Source: Alphaproteobacteria bacterium (lineage in GTDB: Bacteria > Pseudomonadota > Alphaproteobacteria > Rhodobacterales > Rhodobacteraceae). Taken from it: 37,065 nt of DNA. The notes below the pieces were generated by a model that worked only from the letters and a program-made list of their open reading frames with translations, had not been told where the DNA came from and ran no database searches. Shown here piece by piece: positions 1 to 7,584 of this stretch. The position numbers and the translations under genes are program-made. How positions within the stretch are numbered: position 1 is the first letter of the stretch; each line of letters starts with the position of its first letter. Location: positions 1 to 37,065 of the forward strand of contig JARFTV010000029.1 of assembly GCA_029289325.1 (NCBI GenBank). The letters are read 5' to 3'.

Positions 1-6
1 CTGCCA

Positions 7-42
7 AAATATCCCGGGGAGCTCGAGGGGCAGCGCCCCTCG
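7..42 (-). repeat. Gene-end hairpin repeat, copy A
   Basis: Read on the minus strand this is an 8-bp hairpin (arms at 24-31 and 35-42, CGAGGGGC/GCCCCTCG) followed by CCCCGGGATATTTTGG. It lies about 80 nt past the stop codon of the polyphosphate kinase gene and in the same orientation. The tail GGGATATTT is shared with three more copies in the window (3961-4016, 4553-4611, 14430-14480), each just past a stop codon. A role as terminator or mRNA 3'-end stabiliser is inferred. Confidence 0.6.
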
Positions 43-119
43 TCAGCCGAGGAGGAGGCGAAGGCCGACGACGAGAGGAAGAATCCGCGCCGTGAGGCGC
101 TCCAGTCGGCAGCCGTCCC

Positions 120-1118
120 TCACCCGCGCTGCATCGCCGGATGGGTGGCCGCGTCATAGATCTCCGGTCCCATCCCCAGCACCTGCGCCGCCCGGCCCAC
201 GATCAGCGGATCGGGCTGGCCCACCACCGCGTGATCCTTGTTCGGGTAATCGATGGTCGACAGGAAATGCCGCATGCAGTTCAGCCGCGCCCGTTTCTTG
301 TCATCCGATTTCACGATCACCCAGGGCGCATCGGCGGTGTCGGTATAGAAGAACATCGCCTCCTTGGCCTCGGTATAGTCGTCCCACTTGTCCAGGGACG
401 CCTTGTCGATGGGCGAGAGCTTCCACATCTTCAGCGGATCGGTCTCGCGCGCCTTGAACCGGGCGCGCTGCTCGGCCCGCGTGACGCTGAACCAGTATTT
501 GTAAAGCCGGATCCCCGACCGGACGAGCATCCGCTCCAGCTCCGGCACCTGGCGCATGAATTCCAGATACTCCGTGGGCGTGCAGAAGCCCATCACCCGC
601 TCCACCCCGGCCCGATTGTACCAGGAGCGGTCGTAGAACACCATTTCCCCCGCGGTCGGCAGATGGGCGATATAGCGCTGGAAGAACCACTGACCCTTTT
701 CCACATCGCTGGGCTTGGTCAGCGCGCAGACGCGGGCATAGCGCGGGTTCAGATGCTCCATGAACCGCTTGATCGTGCCGCCCTTGCCGGCCGCGTCGCG
801 CCCCTCCATCAGGATCACGAACTTCTGCCCGGTCTCCTGCGCCCAGATCTGCACCTTCAGAAGCTCGGCCTGCAGCTTCGCCTTCTCCGCCTCATAGGTC
901 GACCGCCCCATCAGCCGCGCATAGGGATAGCGGCCGGATTCGAAAGCCTGATGCAGCGGGCTCGGCGCCGGGAAGGTCCGCGGGCCGGGACGGGCCTCGG
1001 CGACGGGCAGGGGGACCGGCTCCGCTGTCGTCTCGGCGCCCGCCTCCGTCTGTGCCTTGCCGGGTGCCGTGCCGACCGGCAGGGCGGCGGGGGTGTCGAT
1101 CGTCTGGCTGTCGTCCAT
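120..1118 (-). CDS. ppk2: Polyphosphate kinase 2 (PPK2 family)
   Basis: 332-residue PPK2-type kinase that transfers phosphate between polyphosphate and nucleoside diphosphates in the cytoplasm. The Walker A loop GRDAAGKGGT lies at about residues 106-115 and the Walker B/lid motif YDRSWYNRAG at 162-171; RARLNCMRHFLS near the C-terminus is also typical of the family. The first 50 residues are a Pro/Ala/Glu-rich tail with no family counterpart and probably disordered. I chose the ATG at 1118 because GGGAG lies 6 nt upstream; an ATG two codons earlier sits directly against that Shine-Dalgarno sequence. The open frame runs much further upstream but without coding character. A CRP/FNR-type box lies 64-77 bp upstream (1182-1195). 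The fold is certain; the nucleotide preference (ADP or GDP) cannot be read from sequence. Confidence 0.93.
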   Translation of the reverse strand: MDDSQTIDTPAALPVGTAPGKAQTEAGAETTAEPVPLPVAEARPGPRTFPAPSPLHQAFESGRYPYARLMGRSTYEAEKAKLQAELLKVQIWAQETGQKFVILMEGRDAAGKGGTIKRFMEHLNPRYARVCALTKPSDVEKGQWFFQRYIAHLPTAGEMVFYDRSWYNRAGVERVMGFCTPTEYLEFMRQVPELERMLVRSGIRLYKYWFSVTRAEQRARFKARETDPLKMWKLSPIDKASLDKWDDYTEAKEAMFFYTDTADAPWVIVKSDDKKRARLNCMRHFLSTIDYPNKDHAVVGQPDPLIVGRAAQVLGMGPEIYDAATHPAMQRG

Positions 1119-1181
1119 GGGCATCTCCCGGGCACCGTTTATTACGCCCATCCCTTCCAGCACGAATTGCCGCGCGACGCC

Positions 1182-1195
1182 TTGACGCGGATCAA
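1182..1195 (-). promoter_or_regulatory. FnrL/CRP-type operator upstream of ppk2
   Basis: On the minus strand the site reads TTGATCCGCGTCAA, that is TTGAT-N4-GTCAA, and the + strand context is CTTGACGCGGATCAAG. This matches the FnrL consensus of Rhodobacter (TTGAY-N4-RTCAA). Its centre is about 70 nt upstream of the ppk2 ATG, and an AT-rich TAATAA lies between them near 1138-1143. The site is seen; anaerobic activation by FnrL is inferred from the family. Confidence 0.6.
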
Positions 1196-1398
1196 GCCGG
1201 GACACGAATTCCGTGGGCCGGTTGGACGGCAGGCGCAGGTCTGCGGCAAGAGAAAGGGGCGGTCGGGTTCCAGATCCCGCCGCCCCGCAGATCAACAGCC
1301 TGTTCAATGCACCGCCGCAAATCCCGCGCGGCATGACCCTTTCTGGCGGCCCCGGGCATGTCGCGCATACTCCAGCTTGGGTAAGGGCCGCGAAAATC

Positions 1399-3174
1399 TC
1401 AGCGCGCCGCCTGTCCCCGGTCCGGCACGGCCGAGGCTGCATTGCCCAGCATCCGCGCCACCGCCTCCAGAACCTGCGGCCAGGCGGCAAAGAACAGAAG
1501 CTGCCCCGTCCCCGGCAGGAACTCCACCACCAGATGCGGATACTCCGCCGCCAGTTCCCGGATCGTCTGGACCGGGGACTGCGGGTCCTGATCGCCCTGA
1601 AGCAGCAGGACCGGCACCCGCACCGCGCGTACCACCGCCGACCAGTCCTTTTCCGACCCCAGACACTCCGCCGCAAAGGCCGCATGGGCCGACCATTTCG
1701 CGGTCATGCAGACCTCCGAACCCTCCAGCACCGCCGCCCGCACCTCTGGCTGCGCAAAGGCAGCCATATCCGCCGCGCTACCGCCGTTCACCTGCCGGAA
1801 GAAGCTCTCCTTCCCCAGCCGCCGCGCAAGGCTGAACCCCGCCTGCACCAGGAACGGCAGGACGCGCGGAGCATGGCGGGCATTGGCCAGGATGAAGCGC
1901 TGCCACTTGTCCATCCGCTCGTATTGGGCCGGGGTGCGGATCGGCAGCTGGCAGGCCGCGCCGACAATCCCGCGCACAAGGTCCGGGCGCCGGTTCGCCA
2001 GGTTCATCGCAAAGCGCAGATCCGCGCCCAGCGGGATCGCCACCGCGTCGCGCAGCCCCAGATGGTCGAGGACCGCGGCATAGTCCCGCGTCACCCCCTC
2101 CAGATGGTCCGCGCCCTTCGGCAGGGGATCGGTCCGGCCATAGCCCGCCCGGACCGGCACGATCACCCGCAGCCCCCGCGCCGCCGCCGCCCGCTCGGCC
2201 GCCGCGGGCCAGCGGATCAGGCCATAGTCCAGATGCATGTAAAGGATCGGCCGCCCGCCCGGATCGCCGAAGCTGATCCAGGTCAGCCGCCGCCCGTCCG
2301 GCCCGCGCATCTCATGCCAGGGCCGCGGCTCCAGCGCCCCGCGCGACGGCGGCCCAGCCTGTCCCGCAACCGGCGCCAGCGCCACATCCATCAGCCCCAG
2401 CACCACCCGCACCAGTTCCGCCTGGCTGTGCGTCTCGGTCTTGGCCAGCACCGACCGGACCTGGGTCCGCACCGTCTCCAGCGACCGCGCCCGCGCCTCG
2501 GCGATGTCGCGCAAGGGCAGGCCCAGCGTCACGCCCCGCACGATCTCGACCTCGGCCGCAGTCAGTCCGAACGCCTCCTGCACCGTGGTTGCAAAGCCCT
2601 CGGGCCAGACCAGCTCCGTCGACACCACCAGCGCCAGCGGCTTCGGCCCCTCGACCGGGCTCACCCGCAGGATCACCGGGCTTCCGGTCACGGTAGAGCG
2701 GATGCGGAGCACCACCACCTTCTCGGCCTTGCGCAGCGCCACCTTGCGGATCACGCCCTGCAGCAGCTCCCGGTCCTCGGCCTCGAAGGGCAGGGCGGCG
2801 AAGGGCCCGCCTTCGGCGATCCCGAAGGCCAGCGCCGCCGCCCGGTTGCAGCCCGCCACCTGCGCCCCGCCATCCGCAAGGAACGCGGCCGAGCGCGGGA
2901 TCTCCTCCAGCACCGACCGCTGCCCCTCGGCCCCCGCCGCCGCGTCGTATCTGTCCAGGAACACCACCGCCCGCGCCAGATGCGCCTCGATCTCGGGATC
3001 CTCCAGCGCCACGGCCCCGTCACGAAGCGGCGCGACCCGCCCCTCCCAGACCTCCAGCAGGTCCTCCAGCCGGATCGGATCCACCGCCACGTCGTAAAGC
3101 CGCGCGACGATCTCGGCCCGATGGTCCCGATCGGCAAGTGAGGCAGTCATCGGTTTCGGCCCGGTAGAGGTCAT
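1399..3174 (-). CDS. LuxR-type regulator fused to a catalytically degenerate alpha/beta-hydrolase domain
   Basis: About 591 residues in three parts. Residues 1-180 are a weak PAS-like region. A LuxR/FixJ helix-turn-helix follows at about 195-262 (FGLTAAEVEIVRGVTLGLP, then LETVRTQVRSVLAKT). An alpha/beta-hydrolase fold spans about 285-588. In the hydrolase the nucleophile elbow, normally G-x-S-x-G, reads P-L-G-A-D, so the serine is a glycine. The C-terminal GxGH reads G-T-G-Q, so the histidine is a glutamine. The acid is kept in LLLQGDQDPQSP. Ligand sensing rather than catalysis is inferred. The start is uncertain: a TTG at 3222 extends the frame by 16 residues and an ATG at 3150 shortens it by 8; none has a strong Shine-Dalgarno sequence. 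It diverges from the glutathione transferase gene across about 110 bp. Confidence 0.8.
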   Translation of the reverse strand: MTSTGPKPMTASLADRDHRAEIVARLYDVAVDPIRLEDLLEVWEGRVAPLRDGAVALEDPEIEAHLARAVVFLDRYDAAAGAEGQRSVLEEIPRSAAFLADGGAQVAGCNRAAALAFGIAEGGPFAALPFEAEDRELLQGVIRKVALRKAEKVVVLRIRSTVTGSPVILRVSPVEGPKPLALVVSTELVWPEGFATTVQEAFGLTAAEVEIVRGVTLGLPLRDIAEARARSLETVRTQVRSVLAKTETHSQAELVRVVLGLMDVALAPVAGQAGPPSRGALEPRPWHEMRGPDGRRLTWISFGDPGGRPILYMHLDYGLIRWPAAAERAAAARGLRVIVPVRAGYGRTDPLPKGADHLEGVTRDYAAVLDHLGLRDAVAIPLGADLRFAMNLANRRPDLVRGIVGAACQLPIRTPAQYERMDKWQRFILANARHAPRVLPFLVQAGFSLARRLGKESFFRQVNGGSAADMAAFAQPEVRAAVLEGSEVCMTAKWSAHAAFAAECLGSEKDWSAVVRAVRVPVLLLQGDQDPQSPVQTIRELAAEYPHLVVEFLPGTGQLLFFAAWPQVLEAVARMLGNAASAVPDRGQAAR

Positions 3175-3285
3175 GTCACCAAGAGACAGCGATCGGCCCA
3201 AAGGCCCTGCCACGCCAGGCAAGCGGCCCCTTTTTCTTGCTTTCTACACCGACTAGGCTGCATCCGTCACCACAGGAGTTTCCCG

Positions 3286-3945
3286 ATGGCCACCCTCTAC
3301 GGCGTCTTCCGCAGCCGCGCCTCACGCCCGATCTGGCTCCTTTACGAACTGGACGAGGGTTTCGAGCATGTGCCCGTCATCCAGGCCTACCGCCTGGCCC
3401 AGGCCAGCGCGCCCGACGCGCCGCTGAACACCGCCTCGCCGGCCTTCCTGCAGGTGAACCCGCTGGGTCAGGTCCCGGCCTATGTCGAGGGCGACCTGGT
3501 GCTGACCGAGTCGCTCTCCATCACCAACCACATCGCCCGCACCCGGGGCGGGATGCTCGGCCCGCAGACGCCCGCCGAACAGGCGCTGATCGACCAGTGG
3601 ACGCTTCTCGCCGTCACCGCCGTGGAGGGCCCCGCGCTCGAGATCCTGACCATCCAGGGCGCGGGCGGCGACAAGACCCCCGAAGGCCAGGCCGCCATCG
3701 CGATCTGCGCCGAGAAACTCCGCCGCCCGCTGAAGCGGCTTCAGAAGCATCTGGACGCGCATCCCTACCTGATCGCCGACCGCTTCACCGTCGCCGACCT
3801 GAACCTCGCCGAAACCCTGCGCTATGCCCAGGGCCACCCGACCCTTCTGGCCGAATTCCCGGCCGTGAAGGCCTGGCTGGAGCGTTGCCAGGCGCGCCCG
3901 GCCTTCCAGCGGATGTGGGCGGCAAGGATGGCAGAACCTGCGTAA
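3286..3945 (+). CDS. Glutathione S-transferase family protein
   Basis: 219 residues with the two-domain GST layout. The N-terminal thioredoxin-like half has the cis-proline segment GQVPAYVEGDLVLTES at about residues 64-79 (glutathione gamma-glutamyl binding E-S). The helical C-terminal half contains HPYLIADRFTVADLNLAETL, the conserved N-capping/hydrophobic-staple motif of GSTs. It probably conjugates or reduces electrophiles with glutathione in the cytosol; the substrate is unknown. A good Shine-Dalgarno sequence (AGGAG) lies upstream of the ATG. It diverges from the LuxR-hydrolase gene, so a shared control region at 3175-3285 is possible. It is followed directly by gene-end repeat copy B. 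Confidence 0.9.
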   Translation: MATLYGVFRSRASRPIWLLYELDEGFEHVPVIQAYRLAQASAPDAPLNTASPAFLQVNPLGQVPAYVEGDLVLTESLSITNHIARTRGGMLGPQTPAEQALIDQWTLLAVTAVEGPALEILTIQGAGGDKTPEGQAAIAICAEKLRRPLKRLQKHLDAHPYLIADRFTVADLNLAETLRYAQGHPTLLAEFPAVKAWLERCQARPAFQRMWAARMAEPA

Positions 3946-3960
3946 GCCGACCCGGCAGGA

Positions 3961-4016
3961 GCGGGGGGTTTCACACCCCCCGCACCCCCCGTGGGATATT
4001 TGTGGAAGAGAAAGCC
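3961..4016 (+). repeat. Gene-end hairpin repeat, copy B
   Basis: An 8-bp hairpin with arms GCGGGGGG (3961-3968) and CCCCCCGC (3976-3983) around the loop TTTCACA is followed by CACCCCCCGTGGGATATTT and GTGGAAGAGAAAGCC. It starts 15 nt after the glutathione transferase stop codon. It is nearly identical to copy C at 4553-4611, which is inverted relative to it. Probably a terminator or 3'-end element. Confidence 0.75.
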
Positions 4017-4552
4017 TTGCTTTCGGAAGTTCCCGGCCGCTTCGTGCCTTCCCCTACGACCGGCGTCAGCTGGGGGTCCTCGGCCGACCAAGGACGAGGC
4101 AATCAGGTCGCGTCTGCGCCGAGGTCAAACTGACGCCCAATCCGCTGCTTCATCGGCACCGGAGCGTGCCCAGAGTTGCTCCCCCAGATGGGGTACTCCG
4201 TGCCCAGTGCAGAGGGGCGCCACCGGCTTCTCCTTGCACGACGCATCCTGCCTTCTGCATGAGCTTTGCCCGCTGCGCCATGGCAGTCGGTGCGAACTGC
4301 CGACAGGGAGCGGCGACATGTCAACACCCCGCAGCCGACCAAGTCAGACCGCGGGGTGCCTTTCCCTTCGCGGTCATCGGCGTCCCCGCCTGTACCGCAC
4401 CTTCACTCTCACCCGATTCGGGTAAAGACCGGGTTAACATCAGCACGCCCGAAGGCGGGTTTGCTTCGAACAGCCTGAAAGACAACTGGCTTGGGGCAAT
4501 CCAGTGCCACCCCGATAACCCCGCATTAAAGTTAACGCGCGCCGTTTCGGTA
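4017..4552. other. Gene-free spacer between inverted copies of the gene-end repeat
   Basis: No open frame here shows coding character or a ribosome-binding site. The only structure I see is a potential hairpin with arms CACCCCGC (4325-4332) and GCGGGGTG (4351-4358) around an 18-nt loop, followed on the + strand by a pyrimidine run. Two GTTAAC sites (near 4433 and 4531) stand out in a GC-rich region. It could hold a small RNA, but nothing proves it. Confidence 0.4.
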
Positions 4553-4611
4553 AGCGGCTTTCTCTTCCTGAAATATCCCACGGGGGGTCCGGGGGGTGTG
4601 AAACCCCCCGG
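4553..4611 (-). repeat. Gene-end hairpin repeat, copy C
   Basis: On the minus strand: hairpin arms CCGGGGGG and CCCCCCGG (4604-4611 and 4589-4596) around TTTCACA, then ACCCCCCGTGGGATATTTC and AGGAAGAGAAAGCC. It begins 14 nt past the stop codon of the epimerase gene. With copy B it forms an inverted pair about 540 bp apart. Confidence 0.75.
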
Positions 4612-4624
4612 TCCTCCACCCGCC

Positions 4625-5509
4625 TCAGGGCACATACTTCTGCCAGGGATGCTCCTCCGCAAAGCCCAGCACGTCGCGGATCTTCCGGTTCGAGAGCAAC
4701 CCCTCCCGCTCCCCCACCGGCCGCGACAGGGGCACCTTGGGGAAGAAACGCGGCAAAAGCTCCGAGTTCGGCTGCGGCACCGCGTTCTCGTCGTTCACCG
4801 CGTTGAAGACCTGGAACCCCAGCCCGTCCTTCTTCAGGCACAGGTCCACGATCTGCCCAAGATCCCGCGCGTCGATATAGGAAAAGGTGATCCGCCGCCG
4901 CAGGCCGGGGTCACTGGCGAGGGGCGGGAACAGCGTCGCATATTCCTGCGGCTCGATCACATTGCCGATCCGCAAGCAATAGACATCCGCCCCGAAGCGC
5001 CGCTGGAAGCTGCGGGCCGTGACCTCGTTCACCTTCTTCGACATGCCGTAGCTGTCCATCGGATCGATGTCGTAATCCTCTTCCAGCGGCAGGACCTTGG
5101 GGTCCACCACTCCGTCAGAGAAGCAGACCCCATAGGTCGTCTCGCTGGATGCGATGATCACCTTGCGGATTCCCATCTTCAGCGCCGCCTCGATCACATT
5201 GTAGGTCCCGACCGTGTTCACCCGGAAGGTTTCGGTATCCGGCACCATCGCATAGCGCGGAACGGCGGCAAAATGCACCACGGCATCGAACAGCTGCGCC
5301 GCGCCCTGGTCCATCTCGTCATAGCCCGCATGGGTCCGCATCGCGGAATAGACCTGGCCCGCGTCGCAGATATCCCCCAGAAGGTCATGCACCCCCGGCA
5401 GCCCCAGCGGCACCCGGTCGAAGTTCAGCACCCGATGGCCCTTATCCACCAGATAGGGCACCACATGCCGCCCCGCCTTCCCCGACCCGCCCGTGAACAG
5501 TATCCGCAT
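4625..5509 (-). CDS. NAD-dependent epimerase/dehydratase (extended SDR)
   Basis: 294-residue extended short-chain dehydrogenase/reductase. The NAD-binding glycine motif GGSGKAG lies at residues 7-13, the family segment HFAAVPRY in the Rossmann half, SSETTYG supplies the active-site Ser/Thr, and the catalytic pair is Y154-x3-K158 (YGMSK). This is the fold of UDP-glucose 4-epimerase, sugar 4,6-dehydratases and some uronate dehydrogenases; the substrate cannot be told from sequence. I chose the ATG at 5509 because GAGGAGG lies 8 nt upstream; the ATG two codons earlier sits against that sequence. It diverges from parE across about 120 bp. No sugar-pathway gene lies beside it; the kps genes are about 4 kb away. 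Confidence 0.88.
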   Translation of the reverse strand: MRILFTGGSGKAGRHVVPYLVDKGHRVLNFDRVPLGLPGVHDLLGDICDAGQVYSAMRTHAGYDEMDQGAAQLFDAVVHFAAVPRYAMVPDTETFRVNTVGTYNVIEAALKMGIRKVIIASSETTYGVCFSDGVVDPKVLPLEEDYDIDPMDSYGMSKKVNEVTARSFQRRFGADVYCLRIGNVIEPQEYATLFPPLASDPGLRRRITFSYIDARDLGQIVDLCLKKDGLGFQVFNAVNDENAVPQPNSELLPRFFPKVPLSRPVGEREGLLSNRKIRDVLGFAEEHPWQKYVP

Positions 5510-5631
5510 CGCCATTCCCTCCTCTGTGCCGGATGAACCTAGGCCGCCCCCGCGGCCCGGACCAGACCCCACATCTTGCGCCTCTCCCCCGCAAGGTGAT
5601 CTAATGCCGCGACCCGAGGACAGGATACCCC

Positions 5632-7584
5632 ATGAACGACCTTCTCTCCCAGGCCGCCACGACCTATGACGCCTCCTCGATCGAGGTGCTCGAAGGCCTG
5701 GAGCCCGTCCGCAAGCGCCCCGGCATGTATATCGGCGGCACCGACGAACGGGCGCTGCACCACATGGTCGCCGAGATCCTCGACAACGCGATGGACGAGG
5801 CGGTCGCCGGCCACGCCAACCGGATCGAGGTCGAACTTCACGCTGACATGTCCGTCACCGTCCGCGACAACGGCCGCGGCATCCCCGTCGACCCCCACCC
5901 GAAGTTCCCCGGCAAGTCGGCGCTGGAGGTCATCCTCTGCACCCTCCACGCCGGGGGCAAGTTCTCGAACAAGGCCTATTCCACCTCCGGCGGGTTGAAC
6001 GGCGTCGGCTCCTCGGTGGTCAACGCGCTTTCCGACCGGATGACCGTCCAGGTTGCCCGCAACAGGGAGTTGTTCGAACAATCCTTCTCCCGCGGCATCC
6101 CCCAAGGGCCCATCCAGAAGCTCGGCCCCACCCCCAACCGGCGCGGCACCACCGTCACCTTCCACCCCGACCCCGAGATCTTCGGCCACCAGACCCTGAA
6201 GCCCGCGCGGCTCTACAAGATGACGCGGTCCAAGGCCTATCTCTTCTCGGGCGTCGAGATCCGCTGGAAATCCGCCATCCCCGACGGCGACACGCCGATG
6301 GAGGCGACCTTCCACTTCCCCGGCGGCCTTGCCGACTTCCTGAACGAGTCGCTCAGGAAGGTCACCACCTACTCCGAACGCCCCTTCGCCGGCCGCGTCA
6401 GCTTCGAGGAGAAATACCAGGTCCCCGGCTCGGTCGAATGGGCGATCAACTGGACGCCCGCCCAGGACGGCTACCTCCATTCCTACTGCAACACCGTGCC
6501 CACGCCGGAAGGCGGCACGCATGAGGCCGGGTTCTGGGCCGCGATCCTGAAGGGCATCCGCGCCTATGGCGAACGCGTCAAGAACCGCAAGGCCGAGCAG
6601 ATCACCCGCGACGACCTCCTCACCGGCGGCTGCGCGCTTCTGTCGATCTTCATCCGCGAGCCCAGCTTCGTCGGCCAGACCAAGGACCGGCTGTCCACCG
6701 AAGAAGCCGCGAAATGGGTCGAAAACGCCGTCCGCGACCATTTCGACACCTGGCTTGCCGCCGACCCGAAATCGGCCGGCGCCATCCTCGACTTCCTCGT
6801 CCTCCGCGCCGAAGAACGCCTCCGCCGCCGCGAGGAAAAGGAAACCCAGCGCAAGACCGCGACCAAGAAGCTGCGCCTGCCGGGGAAACTCACCGACTGC
6901 TCCGCCAAGAACCGTGAGGGGACCGAACTCTTCATCGTCGAAGGCGACAGCGCCGGCGGCTCCGCCAAGGGCGCCCGCAACCGCGAGACCCAGGCCCTCC
7001 TCCCGCTCAAGGGCAAGATCCTGAATGTCCTCGGCGCGGCCTCGGCCAAACTGAACGAAAACGCCGAAATCCGCGACCTGTGCGAGGCGCTCGGCACCGG
7101 CATGGGCACCAAGTTCCGCCTCGACGACCTGCGCTATGAAAAGATCATCATCATGACCGACGCCGACGTCGACGGCGCGCATATCGCCTCGCTCCTGATG
7201 ACCTTCTTCTTCACCCAGATGCGCCCCCTGATCGACAAGGGCCACCTGTATTTGGCCTGCCCGCCCCTCTACCGCCTGACCCAAGGCCCGCGCCGGATGT
7301 ACGTCGCCGACGACACCGAAAAAGAGCTCTGGCTCGCCAAGGGCCTGGGCGGAAAGGGAAAAATCGACGTCCAGCGCTTCAAGGGCCTGGGAGAGATGGA
7401 CGCCAAGGACCTGAAGGACACCACGATGAACCCCGAGACCCGCAAGCTGATCCGGGTGTCGATTGATGAGGACGAGCCGGGAGACACCTCCGACTTGGTG
7501 GAGCGCCTGATGGGCAAGAAGCCGGAATTGCGGTTTCAGTATATTCAGGAGAATGCGAGGTTCGTGGAGGAGTTGGATGTTTGA
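5632..7584 (+). CDS. parE: DNA topoisomerase IV subunit B
   Basis: 650 residues. The type II topoisomerase ATPase subunit pairs with ParC to decatenate daughter chromosomes. The N-terminal GHKL ATPase domain has RKRPGMYIG, EILDNAMDEA (Mg2+/ATP) and DNGRGIPV. A transducer domain with QTKDRLS follows. The TOPRIM domain carries FIVEGDSAGG (catalytic E437) and D510-A-D-V-D514. The C-terminal FKGLGEMDAKDL and LMGKKPELR are typical. The length fits ParE, and the protein lacks the insertion found in many proteobacterial GyrB proteins. The upstream GAGGACAGG serves as a ribosome-binding site. The last 8 nt overlap the start of the next gene, whose Shine-Dalgarno sequence lies inside parE. Confidence 0.96.
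   Translation: MNDLLSQAATTYDASSIEVLEGLEPVRKRPGMYIGGTDERALHHMVAEILDNAMDEAVAGHANRIEVELHADMSVTVRDNGRGIPVDPHPKFPGKSALEVILCTLHAGGKFSNKAYSTSGGLNGVGSSVVNALSDRMTVQVARNRELFEQSFSRGIPQGPIQKLGPTPNRRGTTVTFHPDPEIFGHQTLKPARLYKMTRSKAYLFSGVEIRWKSAIPDGDTPMEATFHFPGGLADFLNESLRKVTTYSERPFAGRVSFEEKYQVPGSVEWAINWTPAQDGYLHSYCNTVPTPEGGTHEAGFWAAILKGIRAYGERVKNRKAEQITRDDLLTGGCALLSIFIREPSFVGQTKDRLSTEEAAKWVENAVRDHFDTWLAADPKSAGAILDFLVLRAEERLRRREEKETQRKTATKKLRLPGKLTDCSAKNREGTELFIVEGDSAGGSAKGARNRETQALLPLKGKILNVLGAASAKLNENAEIRDLCEALGTGMGTKFRLDDLRYEKIIIMTDADVDGAHIASLLMTFFFTQMRPLIDKGHLYLACPPLYRLTQGPRRMYVADDTEKELWLAKGLGGKGKIDVQRFKGLGEMDAKDLKDTTMNPETRKLIRVSIDEDEPGDTSDLVERLMGKKPELRFQYIQENARFVEELDV

Noticed and set aside
1213-3141. 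642-residue + strand open frame opposite the LuxR-hydrolase gene
   Set aside because: Arg/His/Pro/Gln-rich shadow typical of the antisense of a GC-rich gene; the minus strand has clear domains.
4166-5536. 456-residue + strand open frame across the spacer and epimerase
   Set aside because: Mostly antisense to the epimerase and with no initiation site; also crosses repeat C.
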